Positions 1-7,139 of a stretch of DNA of 8,189 bases are shown here, piece after piece. Source of the stretch: Firmicutes bacterium UBA3910 (GTDB taxonomy: Bacteria; Bacillota; Limnochordia; Darwinibacteriales; Darwinibacteriaceae). The notes beneath the pieces are model-generated. The model was not told the origin of the DNA, did not search any database, and worked only from the letters and a program-made list of their open reading frames with translations. How positions within the stretch are numbered: position 1 is the stretch's first letter; each line of letters opens with the position of its first letter. Location: assembly GCA_002391465.1 (NCBI GenBank), contig DGFC01000156.1, positions 1 to 8,189 of the forward strand, read 5' to 3'. The position numbers and the translations under genes are program-made.

Positions 1-19
1 AGATGTGTATAAGAGACAG
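1..19 (+). other. Tn5 mosaic-end sequencing adapter (artefact)
   Basis: The first 19 bases, AGATGTGTATAAGAGACAG, are identical to the Tn5 transposase mosaic end used in tagmentation libraries. They are untrimmed adapter, not genomic sequence. The real insert begins at base 20. An apparent plus-strand ORF beginning at base 3 starts inside the adapter and should be ignored. Confidence 0.98.
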
Positions 20-950
20 CGTCTGGATTGAGGATAAAGGGGTCTTCTACATAATCGCCAAAGATCAGCTGCATTACTTCTGTATCCCGGTTGTTTTCCA
101 GGGGGATCAGACCCGCCAGTTCGAAGACATGGACGGTGCCGTAGGCCTTATCCGGTTCTTCGTTTCGCAAAACCACACCTTGATACTTCTCCCCTAAATC
201 CACATGGATCTCAGAGAGGGGAGGCAGATCGTACCAGCCGCTGCCGCTTCTGTCCTTTGTAAAGCAGAGCATCTGCACTGCACTGAAATTAAAGCGCTCT
301 TTGCTCAATACATAGCTGGCATCGATTACCCGCTCACTTCTGGCCAGATCAAAGTGGATCAGTATGGGGCTGCCGCCCTGGGAATCGGCAGCAACTTCCG
401 GAGGGATCAGGAGCCTTTCGCTGTAGTCTGGATGGACGATCCTCAGCTCCTGAATGTTGACCAGAAACTTGGAGGGGGTGAAGGAGCCCACTTTTTCGCC
501 GGGATCCTGCAGTTCCTCGCGGTAAATTTCTGGAGTAAAGGCATGCTTTGGCCTTGAGTTTACAGCCGCTTTGACACTGCCGTAGTCGGCGATGAAACTT
601 ACTTTGACACTTCCTCCTTGGTACTTGCTTTGATCATAGACGGTAAAGTCAAGCGATTGACCGCTTTTCGCTTCATCTATCATTATGCTTTCTGGTTTAC
701 AGCCCCATCCCTCTGGAAGTTCCAGAGTCACCGTTACTTTGCCCTTCAACCCCGTCATGGCAAAGGAGCCCTCTTCGTTTACAGCAACAGATCCCCCTGG
801 TTTGAAGACGGCGACTATATCTTGGGGCAGTCTGCCTCCGCCCTGCACCTCAACCTTCCCGGTGACACTGTACGGGGTGCCGCTGACACCCAGGCAGCCC
901 GTCAGTAGGATACAGAGCAAGATCAGAGTCCACTTGACACCTCTTTGCAT
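20..950 (-). CDS. Secreted lipoprotein of unknown function, 3' end missing
   Basis: Reading leftward from ATG 950, the frame is open for 310 codons to the adapter junction, so the C-terminus is missing. The N-terminus is a lipoprotein signal peptide: basic start (MQRGVK), hydrophobic stretch (about residues 7-16), then lipobox L16-T17-G18-C19, so Cys19 should be lipid-anchored outside the membrane. Residues about 22-90 are rich in alternating polar and hydrophobic residues and glycines and look like a small beta-sandwich (carboxypeptidase-regulatory-like, by eye only). The remainder, to about residue 310, is also beta-rich and I recognise no family. An in-frame ATG at 956 also exists, but AGGGAGG lies 8 bp before ATG 950 and only 2 bp before 956, so 950 is preferred. 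The gene is divergent from the transporter operon. It could be a surface carbohydrate- or protein-binding lipoprotein; that is a guess from secretion and context. Confidence 0.85.
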
Positions 951-1039
951 CAGCATTGCCTCCCTAAGTTTTGTTTTTAGTAATAATTCGAGAGTATAGA
1001 TCGATAAACCTTGTTAGGTTGGGCCGCCGGCAATTGATT

Positions 1040-1069
1040 TTAATAACAAACTTTCGCCTATGTTGACAA
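1040..1069 (-). promoter_or_regulatory. Possible leftward promoter for the lipoprotein gene
   Basis: On the minus strand, TTGTCA (1069..1064, one mismatch to TTGACA) is followed after 18 bp by TATTAA (1045..1040, four of six matches to TATAAT). Transcription would start near 1033 and give a leader of about 80 nt. The -35 box overlaps that of the rightward promoter. The -10 match is weak, so this is only a candidate; no better pair was found upstream of the gene. Confidence 0.3.
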
Positions 1070-1092
1070 GAACGTTTGCATGGTTATATAAT
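1063..1092 (+). promoter_or_regulatory. Consensus sigma-A promoter for the ABC importer operon
   Basis: TTGACA at 1063..1068 and TATAAT at 1087..1092 both match the housekeeping consensus exactly, with an 18-bp spacer. Transcription should start near 1099, giving an unusually long leader of about 175 nt before the ATG at 1275. With both hexamers perfect, the promoter is expected to be intrinsically strong, so control is likely to be by repression or in the leader. Confidence 0.85.
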
Positions 1093-1136
1093 AGTTGTGG
1101 AGGTAAAGGCGCCGTAAACTTCCGCTAAGAACGTGT

Positions 1137-1150
1137 TGAAACCGGTCTCA
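1137..1150 (+). promoter_or_regulatory. cre / LacI-family operator
   Basis: TGAAACCGGTCTCA fits the published Bacillus catabolite-responsive element consensus TGWNANCGNTNWCA at every specified position, and lies within a 16-bp near-palindrome (1136..1151, one mismatched pair). The consensus specifies eight bases fully and two to two-fold, so a chance match is about 1 in 262,000 per position if bases were equal. The centre is about 45 nt downstream of the predicted transcription start, a position where CcpA or another LacI-family repressor can block elongation. The same core (central CG, inverted TGAAA arms) is used by many local LacI-type sugar repressors, so CcpA itself is not certain. Confidence 0.6.
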
Positions 1151-1210
1151 AGACAGATTTGCAGCAGTTTTTCCAGTTGGTACGTTGTTGAACAAGATAG
1201 TGGTTGTGTG

Positions 1211-1250
1211 ATTAAGTACGGACAAAAAGCTTTTTTTGTTCGTAATTAAT
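1211..1250 (+). promoter_or_regulatory. AT-rich hairpin upstream of the ribosome binding site
   Basis: An inverted repeat pairs 1218..1228 with 1233..1243 (11 bp, one G-U pair, 4-nt loop 1229..1232). It extends outward by T1217-A1244, one G-A mismatch, and five further A/T pairs (1211..1215 with 1246..1250). No T-run follows, so it does not look like a simple terminator. It ends 10 nt before GAGGAGGT. It could protect the mRNA 5' region, act as an attenuator arm, or be a DNA palindrome bound by a regulator. Confidence 0.55.
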
Positions 1251-1274
1251 CAAAATTAAAGAGGAGGTAATTGA

Positions 1275-3164
1275 ATGAAGAGGAGAGTATCCGCTTTTCT
1301 TGTGCTCCCGCTACTACTCTTGCTCGTGTTTACCGCAGCAAACGTCTACGCCGTAACTGAGGTAGGCACACCCCGTCGGGAAACGCTGATTGTTGAAACC
1401 CAAACGCCAACTGACGTTCCCGGGCAGTTCAACTCCTACATGCAGGGGACACAAATGGGCTTTGGTATCCATCAGCTCATGTCAGCTATGATGTGGGAAA
1501 TGGATACTGTCAAGGGTGAACAGTTCGGCGAAGTGGCTGCAGGGTTCCCTGAGTCCAATGAGGATTTCACAGAACATATTGTCAGAATCCGCGAGGGCAT
1601 TCGCTGGTCTGACGGTGAAGAGCTCAACGCAGACGACGTTGTCTTCACCTTCAATATGATCATGGATAATCCAGGCATCGGAGCCAGCGCTTACTACAAT
1701 ACAGTGTTTGAGTCTGTAGAGAAAGTTGACGATTACACAGTTCGTATTAAGACCCGTGAATCGTTCCCCCGCCTTGCATTGCGGTTCGGTGTAACGATTT
1801 GGGGTAATGACTTGCGTATTGTACCTGAGCATATCTATTCCAAGGTCGATGATGTAACAACCTTCAAAGACAGCAATCCTGTGGTAGCCGGACCATACAC
1901 AGTCCATTCCTATGACCCGCTGGGCAAATGGGTTCTGTATGAGCGCAGAGAAGACTGGCAGTACAGTACCGTCGGCGTAGTAACGGGCAAGATGCCTCAG
2001 GCCAAATACGTACTGTTCAAGTATGTAGGCGATGACACAACCCGCCAGATGGCAATGGTCAACAACGAAGTTGACATCCTTTGTGAAGTGACTCCGGAAA
2101 TGGTAGAAGTAATGACTGCCATGAACCCGAACATTGCTTGCTGGTATAAGGACTTCCCCTATGCTACAAGTGATGACCCATGCTCCAAGGGAATTGCCTT
2201 CCAGATGGCCAAAGAGCCTTTCGACAACCCTGACTTCCGCTGGGGTATTGCCTTGGCCATGAATTTTGATGAGATTTCTCTCAACATCTTTGACGGTGTA
2301 GGCCGTGCGAGTGCGCTGCCAATTCTGACCGCCACGAGCGCAATGCAGGAACTGTACTACATCCCGCTGCTGCCCTGGCTCGAAGAGTTCGAATTGGATC
2401 TCGGCGACGGCACAACCTTTAAGCCTTTCGACCCCGACTATGCCTACAGAATGGCTGAAATACTCAGGGCTCAGGGCTACGATGTACCGACTGAGCACGA
2501 TGAGCTGATCGACATGTTCGGTATCGGCTGCTGGAAATACGCTCCTGACGTAGCTGAAAAGCTGTTTATCAAGGCCGGCCTTGAGAAGAGGACTGACGGA
2601 TGGTACTTCAAGGGCGAACCCTTCACCATCAACATGACCTACCTGGCTGACACTGAAGCACAAGCAGGACGCGGCTTGATTGCAGCCTACGACCAGCTGG
2701 TCAAATTCGGCTTCAACTGCAACCTTGCCAGCGAAAGCAGTGCTACCTGGGACAGCAACGCTGCTACCGGCAACTTCGAAATCGCCGGCTACTGGCCGAC
2801 AGGCGGTATCACCAGAGACCTCTATTCGCAGATCAGCGGTTGGGATGCAGACCTCATCGTTCCCCTCGGCGAGCGCGGCTCCGGCCAAGGTTCCCGCTGG
2901 CGCAATGAAGAGGCAACCCGCATCATCCATGAGCTGGCTAAAGTATCTCCTGACAGTGATGAGTCCTATGAGCTGGGCATGGAGTTCATGAAAGTGGCCA
3001 TTAAGGATCTGCCGTTTATCGGCTTCCACTCTGGTGTGAAGTTTGTACCCACCAACAGCACCTACTGGACCAACTATCCAAGTGCTGAAAACCCATACAA
3101 TGGTCCCTGGTGGTGGTGGAGCTGCTTCAAGTACATCACAACTGAGATTACTCCTGTTCAGTAA
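1275..3164 (+). CDS. Family-5 ABC transporter solute-binding protein, probably for oligosaccharides
   Basis: This 629-residue protein is the extracytoplasmic ligand receptor of the importer encoded downstream. Residues 1-26 form a classical signal peptide (MKRR, hydrophobic core, cleavage likely after VYA at 26); there is no lipobox cysteine, so it should be released rather than lipid-anchored unless tethered otherwise. The family-5 (SBP_bac_5) hallmark is at about 102-126: a charged strand, then the WSDGEELNADDVVFTF core. VAGPYTV and WVLYERREDW at about 205-228 are also typical. The length is above the usual 500-600 residues. The end is striking: YWTNYPSAENPYN followed by four consecutive tryptophans (612-615). 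From memory, similar Y/F-W-T-x-x-P-(S/T)-x-x-N-P-Y endings occur in Thermotoga-type cello/xylo-oligosaccharide receptors, which favours a sugar ligand over a peptide. The start is fixed by GAGGAGGT 6 bp before the ATG. Transport-family assignment is firm; ligand is inferred. Confidence 0.95.
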   Translation: MKRRVSAFLVLPLLLLLVFTAANVYAVTEVGTPRRETLIVETQTPTDVPGQFNSYMQGTQMGFGIHQLMSAMMWEMDTVKGEQFGEVAAGFPESNEDFTEHIVRIREGIRWSDGEELNADDVVFTFNMIMDNPGIGASAYYNTVFESVEKVDDYTVRIKTRESFPRLALRFGVTIWGNDLRIVPEHIYSKVDDVTTFKDSNPVVAGPYTVHSYDPLGKWVLYERREDWQYSTVGVVTGKMPQAKYVLFKYVGDDTTRQMAMVNNEVDILCEVTPEMVEVMTAMNPNIACWYKDFPYATSDDPCSKGIAFQMAKEPFDNPDFRWGIALAMNFDEISLNIFDGVGRASALPILTATSAMQELYYIPLLPWLEEFELDLGDGTTFKPFDPDYAYRMAEILRAQGYDVPTEHDELIDMFGIGCWKYAPDVAEKLFIKAGLEKRTDGWYFKGEPFTINMTYLADTEAQAGRGLIAAYDQLVKFGFNCNLASESSATWDSNAATGNFEIAGYWPTGGITRDLYSQISGWDADLIVPLGERGSGQGSRWRNEEATRIIHELAKVSPDSDESYELGMEFMKVAIKDLPFIGFHSGVKFVPTNSTYWTNYPSAENPYNGPWWWWSCFKYITTEITPVQ

Positions 3165-3195
3165 GTTGATCTTTGCCTGAAAGACTGGGCGCACC

Positions 3196-3239
3196 AAGAC
3201 ACGTGCTGTCGCCTATCCATGATAGCACGTGTCTTTTTT
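3196..3239 (+). terminator. Rho-independent terminator between binding protein and permeases
   Basis: A 15-bp stem (3196..3210 with 3221..3235, including one G-U pair), a 10-nt loop (3211..3220) and six Ts (3234..3239) make a strong intrinsic terminator. It begins 31 bp after the binding-protein stop codon and no clear promoter is visible before the next gene. Partial read-through would give high binding protein and lower permease/ATPase levels; the stem may also protect the 3' end of the short transcript. Confidence 0.88.
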
Positions 3240-3286
3240 AGAACCAGAGGGAGTAAATGTAGAGTGTGAGTAAGGGAGTGAAACAG

Positions 3287-4285
3287 TTGAAATTCTCTAA
3301 GTACTTAGGCCTGCGTATCCTAACTTGGGCCTTGACCATCTGGATTGGCGTAACATTCATCTTTTTTGTGCCCCGTATGTTTCCCTCTGATCCTGTGGAA
3401 AACATGATTGGACGAATCCAATCGCGCTCGGGGCAAATGGATCCTGTTGAAATGGAGGCCCTCCGCAAGACACTGCGTGTCCAGTTTGGCCTGGAAGGCT
3501 CTCTGATGGAGCAATATTTGTCCTTCCTGAAAAAGGGCTTGCTTCAGTTTGACTTTGGACCGTCTTTAATGAGCTTTCCTACCCCTGTGGGGGATATTAT
3601 CAAGACCTACCTTCCTTATACCTTAGGGTTGATGCTGGTGACAACGGTGATGGCCTGGCTGATTGGCAATTTCATAGGCCTACAGGCAGGTTTTCGCAAA
3701 CACCGGCTGTCCTCTAAGATCCTGGAGGCAGTTGCCATTTGCATCTATCCCGTACCTTACTTTATTGTGGCGCTTATTCTTCAGATCGTTTTTGCATTTA
3801 TCCTAAATTGGTTTCCGCTGCAATCAACGATTGTCACTATGGGCGGCTTCGGCATGTTCATTCGATCGCTGATTCGGGCTTCTATCCTGCCTGCCATTTC
3901 GCTGCTTCTTCTAGGCACAGGCTGGTGGATTATATCGATGAAATCTCTTTCCGGCACTGTAGCTGAAGAGGATTTTGTGTTGTATGCCCGCTACAGGGGG
4001 CTGCCTGAAACAAGAATCGGCCGGAGCTATGTCCTGCGCAACTCTATCATAACGCAAGTTACAGCTTTAGCCATGAGCCTGGGCGGTGTTTTCTCCGGAT
4101 CGATCATGACAGAAATCATCTTTGGGTATCCCGGCGTTGGAACGCTGATTCAGAAAGCTATTCTGCAGTCGGATTACAATATGATCCTGGGCTGCATCAC
4201 CATCTCCATTGTAGCGATTTCCACCGCAACCCTGATTGTGGACTTGATCTACCCACTGATTGATCCCAGAATTCGCTACAGCTAG
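3287..4285 (+). CDS. ABC transporter permease 1 (DppB/OppB type)
   Basis: This 332-residue inner-membrane protein is one half of the transport channel. The DppB layout is visible: a first membrane helix at about 7-28, an extracytoplasmic segment (about 29-108) containing the family features around LRVQFGLEGSLMEQYLSFL and FDFGPSL, then five further helices (about 110-134, 146-176, 200-218, 254-280, 300-324). The cytoplasmic EAA-like loop that docks on an ATPase is at about 231-252 (LYARYRGLPETRIGRSYVL), and FGYPGVG near 279-285 is typical. I chose TTG 3287 because AAGGGAG ends 8 bp upstream and the protein then starts MKFSKYLGLR, as relatives do. An in-frame GTG at 3266 would add seven residues but has a poorly placed ribosome binding site. 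The downstream permease begins 15 bp after the stop. Confidence 0.94.
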   Translation: MKFSKYLGLRILTWALTIWIGVTFIFFVPRMFPSDPVENMIGRIQSRSGQMDPVEMEALRKTLRVQFGLEGSLMEQYLSFLKKGLLQFDFGPSLMSFPTPVGDIIKTYLPYTLGLMLVTTVMAWLIGNFIGLQAGFRKHRLSSKILEAVAICIYPVPYFIVALILQIVFAFILNWFPLQSTIVTMGGFGMFIRSLIRASILPAISLLLLGTGWWIISMKSLSGTVAEEDFVLYARYRGLPETRIGRSYVLRNSIITQVTALAMSLGGVFSGSIMTEIIFGYPGVGTLIQKAILQSDYNMILGCITISIVAISTATLIVDLIYPLIDPRIRYS

Positions 4286-4300
4286 AAGGGATGTGAGGAC

Positions 4301-5137
4301 ATGAAAAAGTTTTGGAAACACGCCAACGGCCGTCTGAAGGTCGGCATCATAGTAACCCTTATCTTCCTATTTCTTGGTTTTGTGGTTTACAATATCCCCC
4401 ACGTCAATCCTTTCAGCTACAACACCTATGGACGGAGGCTGCCTCCTTCCCTGGAGCACCCCTTCGGCACAACCAGCATGGGCCAGGATATCTTTTGGCT
4501 CCTGATTGAGGCGATTCACAACTCCCTGGTCATCGGTTTTATTGTAGCCTTTATCGGAACTGTGGTCGGGGTCTTTGTAGGTTTGCTGGCCGGCTTCAGC
4601 GGCGGCTGGCTGGATCGAATCCTGATGGTGATTACAGACACCTTCGTAGTAATTCCTTCCCTGCCTATTCTGGTTTTAATGACCTCTCTGATGCGGGGAT
4701 CAGCCACTGTGATTCTAATGGCTTTGGTGCTTGCCATGTTTGCCTGGGCCTGGCCCAGCAGGCAGATTCGCTCTTTGGCCCTTTCCATCAAAGAGAGGGA
4801 CTTTATCCATACGGCCTGGTTTTCCGGGGAAGGCACTGTGCAAGTGATTGTGACCGAGATCTTGCCCTATGCCCTGACCTGGTCGCTGTCAAACTTTATG
4901 AATGCGACTCTGGCTGCAATTGCCTCTGAGTCGAGCCTGGCGGTACTGGGTCTTTCGCCTGCCAACCTGATCTCACTGGGCAACATGATTCAGTGGGCGA
5001 GGGAGCGAAACGCCATCTTCACCCAGCAATGGAACTGGATAGGTCCGCCCATTGTAGCCACAGTGCTGCTGTTTATCGGCTTATTCCTGCTGATCACTGG
5101 GTACAATGACTACTTGTCCATGAAAAGAGGTAGGTAA
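4301..5137 (+). CDS. ABC transporter permease 2 (DppC/OppC type)
   Basis: The second membrane subunit of the importer, 278 residues, pairs with the upstream permease. After an N-terminal helix (about 13-31) comes the DppC-family signature HPFGTTSMGQDIF at about 53-65 (usual form HPLGTDxxGRD). Further helices lie at about 74-98, 107-130, 134-152, 195-220 and 248-268. The ATPase-docking EAA-like loop is at about 164-190 (KERDFIHTAWFSGEG and the following LP). Typical DppC sequences have an N-terminal charged tail and about 280-300 residues, so this is near full length. The ATG is preceded by AAGGG about 10 bp upstream and GAGG 2 bp upstream, neither ideally spaced, so translation may partly depend on coupling to the preceding gene. 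The stop is 2 bp before the next start. Confidence 0.95.
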   Translation: MKKFWKHANGRLKVGIIVTLIFLFLGFVVYNIPHVNPFSYNTYGRRLPPSLEHPFGTTSMGQDIFWLLIEAIHNSLVIGFIVAFIGTVVGVFVGLLAGFSGGWLDRILMVITDTFVVIPSLPILVLMTSLMRGSATVILMALVLAMFAWAWPSRQIRSLALSIKERDFIHTAWFSGEGTVQVIVTEILPYALTWSLSNFMNATLAAIASESSLAVLGLSPANLISLGNMIQWARERNAIFTQQWNWIGPPIVATVLLFIGLFLLITGYNDYLSMKRGR

Positions 5138-5139
5138 GG

Positions 5140-6135
5140 ATGCTGAAAGTCGAGAACCTTTCCACATCATACAAGACGATAGATGGCGATGTGCAGGTTC
5201 TGCAGAACCTGAACTTCGAGATTTACGAGAACGAGATCTTCGGCATCGCCGGCGAGTCTGGCTGTGGAAAGACAACACTGTTAAAGGTTCTGTATGATAT
5301 CATAGATTTTCCCCTCCAGATCGAACAGGGGCGGGTGGTCTTGAGCGGAGAGAAGAACGGCAAGCCTTTCTCTTACGAATCCGGCAGGATCCGTGACGCT
5401 TGGTGGAAGCACATATCCTATGTCCCCCAGGCGGCCCAAAGTGTGCTGAATCCAATCACACGGCTTAAGAGCCAGTTCTTAGACTCCATCCCGGAGGAAG
5501 ACAGGAAGAACGAAACTGAGGAGGAGACCCTGAAGCGGGTTGCCGACTACCTGGAAGAGCTCAGCCTCTCCAAGGATCTTCTGGACGCATTTCCCTTCCA
5601 GCTTTCCGGAGGAATGAGGCAGAGAGTAATTATTGCACTGGCAACTTTCATGTCGCCCAATGTGGTGCTCGCCGACGAGCCCACCACGGCCCTCGATGTT
5701 GTAGTCCAGCGAGGCATTTTGATGATGCTGATGCGCCTCCAGCGGGAGCTGAAGAACACCCTGGTTGTGGTCAGTCACGACATGGGGGTTCACTATCAGG
5801 TGACGACCCGCATGGGGATTATGTATTCAGGCAGTTTTGCCGAACTTGGCAGGACAGATGAGATTTTTGAGGATCCGATTCATCCCTACACCCAAATGCT
5901 GATCGGGGCGCTTCCTCGGGTGGGAGATTCCCGCGCCAGGGTGGGTATTCCCGGACGTCCGCCGGCGCTGACTGATCCGCCGCCGGGCTGCCGCTTTGCC
6001 CCTCGCTGTCCCCATGCCGTCAAGAGGTGTACCGAGGAAATTCCAGAGTTTAGAGAAGTTCGCCCTGGGCGCTTTGCCGCCTGCCATTTCGCTGGAGAGG
6101 GGGAGCGTGATGACACAGAAGCTGTTGGAAGTTAA
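5140..6135 (+). CDS. ABC transporter ATPase 1 (DppD/OppD type)
   Basis: A 331-residue cytoplasmic ATPase that powers import. All nucleotide-binding motifs are intact: Walker A GESGCGKTT (38-46), Q-loop Gln97, signature LSGGM (155-159), Walker B VVLADE (175-180; catalytic Glu180), D-loop TALD and switch His213. The C-terminal oligopeptide-transporter extension carries four cysteines (284, 290, 297, 315; spacing C-x5-C-x6-C-x17-C) in GCRFAPRCP and following, the arrangement reported to bind an iron-sulfur cluster in some DppD proteins. The start ATG follows the previous stop by 2 bp with AGAGGTAGG just upstream. The 3' end overlaps the next gene by 26 bp. Cargo is not determined by this subunit. 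Confidence 0.96.
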   Translation: MLKVENLSTSYKTIDGDVQVLQNLNFEIYENEIFGIAGESGCGKTTLLKVLYDIIDFPLQIEQGRVVLSGEKNGKPFSYESGRIRDAWWKHISYVPQAAQSVLNPITRLKSQFLDSIPEEDRKNETEEETLKRVADYLEELSLSKDLLDAFPFQLSGGMRQRVIIALATFMSPNVVLADEPTTALDVVVQRGILMMLMRLQRELKNTLVVVSHDMGVHYQVTTRMGIMYSGSFAELGRTDEIFEDPIHPYTQMLIGALPRVGDSRARVGIPGRPPALTDPPPGCRFAPRCPHAVKRCTEEIPEFREVRPGRFAACHFAGEGERDDTEAVGS

Positions 6136-7123
6136 GAACGTAACCAAGATATTCCGCATCGGAGGCTTGATCCGGGGGAAGAGGCTGGTCGCGGTAGATG
6201 ATGTATCCCTGGAAATTGAACGGGAAAAACCGGTGATTTTATCCATTGTAGGTGAGTCTGGGTGCGGGAAATCCACACTCTGCCGCATGCTGCTCAGGAT
6301 CCACAAGCCCGATATGGGGGACATCGTGCTGTCGGGTTCGTCCTATGCAGACAGGAAAAACTATGATCCGACACGTTTTCGCCTGGATGTCCAGCCGATC
6401 TTCCAAAACCCCTATGAAGCGTTTTCCGCTCGCAAAAAGGTTGACACCTACCTTTACAATACCGCGCTCCGCCTCGGGATTGCCAAGAATCGTAAAGAAG
6501 CGGATGAACGCATCGACGAGGTGCTAAAGAGCGTGGGCATGTCCCTGTCGGTGGTTAAGGGCAAGTATCCCACCCAGTTCTCAGGCGGGGAGCTGCAGAG
6601 AATTTCCATTGCCCGGGCGTTGATTACCCGGCCTAAGCTGATCATCGCTGACGAGCCGGTTTCCGCAGTGGACGCTTCTTTGAAAATGAATATCGTGAAC
6701 CTGTTTAAAGAGCTGAAAGATGAGTACAACGTGTCCTTTATCTATGTCACCCACGATCTTTCCACAGCCTACTATGTATCAGACTATATGGCCACACTCT
6801 ACCGGGGCAGCCTGATTGAGTACGGACCGGCGAGGGAGATTATGGACAATCCTGCCCATCCCTATACGGAGCTTTTAGTAAACGCAGTGCCCAGAGTTGG
6901 GGAGAAATGGGATGAGGAACTGGTGATGCCGGACATGGAGGAAAAGGAATACGCCATCACCTACTGTAAGTTCGCCCCCCGCTGCCCCTACGCCACGGAC
7001 ATCTGCCGGAAGCAGAGACCGGAGATGAGGGAGTTCGGAGCCCGGAAAGTGCTCTGCTATCACCCTCTGTTTGAGGGACAGTCCCTCACACAATTTGACG
7101 AATATCGGACTTCCGGGTCATAA
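6110..7123 (+). CDS. ABC transporter ATPase 2 (DppF/OppF type)
   Basis: The second ATPase, 337 residues, forms the heterodimer with the preceding one. Motifs are intact: Walker A GESGCGKST (48-56), Q-loop Gln99, signature FSGGE (157-161, Phe in place of the commoner Leu), Walker B LIIADE (177-182), D-loop SAVD and switch His215. As in its partner, the C-terminal extension has four cysteines (286, 292, 299, 316; C-x5-C-x6-C-x16-C). The start is ATG 6110, preceded by GGAGAGGGGGAG; it gives MTQKLLEVKNVTKIF, the normal ATPase beginning, whereas the longer reading from 5996 only re-reads the upstream gene in another frame. The 26-bp overlap implies translational coupling. The stop codon sits in the loop of the operon terminator. 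Confidence 0.96.
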   Translation: MTQKLLEVKNVTKIFRIGGLIRGKRLVAVDDVSLEIEREKPVILSIVGESGCGKSTLCRMLLRIHKPDMGDIVLSGSSYADRKNYDPTRFRLDVQPIFQNPYEAFSARKKVDTYLYNTALRLGIAKNRKEADERIDEVLKSVGMSLSVVKGKYPTQFSGGELQRISIARALITRPKLIIADEPVSAVDASLKMNIVNLFKELKDEYNVSFIYVTHDLSTAYYVSDYMATLYRGSLIEYGPAREIMDNPAHPYTELLVNAVPRVGEKWDEELVMPDMEEKEYAITYCKFAPRCPYATDICRKQRPEMREFGARKVLCYHPLFEGQSLTQFDEYRTSGS

Positions 7124-7139
7124 GGCCCGGAAGTATTTT
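7109..7139 (+). terminator. Operon terminator overlapping the last stop codon
   Basis: A perfect 9-bp stem (ACTTCCGGG at 7109..7117 with CCCGGAAGT at 7126..7134), an 8-nt loop and a short T-run (7136..7139). The TAA stop of the second ATPase (7121..7123) is within the loop. The T-tract is short, so termination may be incomplete, but this marks the end of the importer operon. Confidence 0.75.

Larger units (their letters stand above)
1099..1274 (+). other. Long untranslated leader of the binding-protein mRNA
   Basis: About 175 nt separate the predicted transcription start from the start codon. The leader contains no ATG-initiated small ORF that I can see. It holds an operator-like palindrome (1137..1150), an imperfect direct repeat (ACGTGTTGAA at 1131..1140 and ACGTTGTTGAA at 1182..1192) and a long hairpin (1211..1250) just before the ribosome binding site GAGGAGGT (1261..1268). 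I looked for conserved motifs of known riboswitches and T-boxes and recognised none. Confidence 0.5.

Noticed and set aside
3..999. Several plus-strand open frames of 64-117 codons
   Set aside because: They are antisense to the minus-strand lipoprotein, which has a proper ribosome binding site, signal peptide and lipobox; one starts inside the adapter.
1066..1080. A second cre-like site in the promoter spacer (around AACGTTTGCA)
   Set aside because: Only the right half fits the consensus; the left half mismatches at several fixed positions.
1099..1274. A known riboswitch or T-box in the long leader
   Set aside because: None of the conserved motifs I could recall (T-box, TPP, SAM, cobalamin, c-di-GMP, glycine, fluoride) is present.
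1482..3197. A 571-codon open frame on the minus strand
   Set aside because: It lies antisense to the binding-protein gene, has no recognisable domain or convincing ribosome binding site, and is explained by the codon pattern of the real gene.
3257..3262. ATG as start of permease 1
   Set aside because: It is in frame and follows AGAGGGAG, but the next codon is TAG, so it cannot start the protein.
5996..6109. A longer start for the second ATPase
   Set aside because: The extra 38 residues re-read the end of the first ATPase in another frame, while ATG 6110 has a strong ribosome binding site and gives the normal N-terminus.
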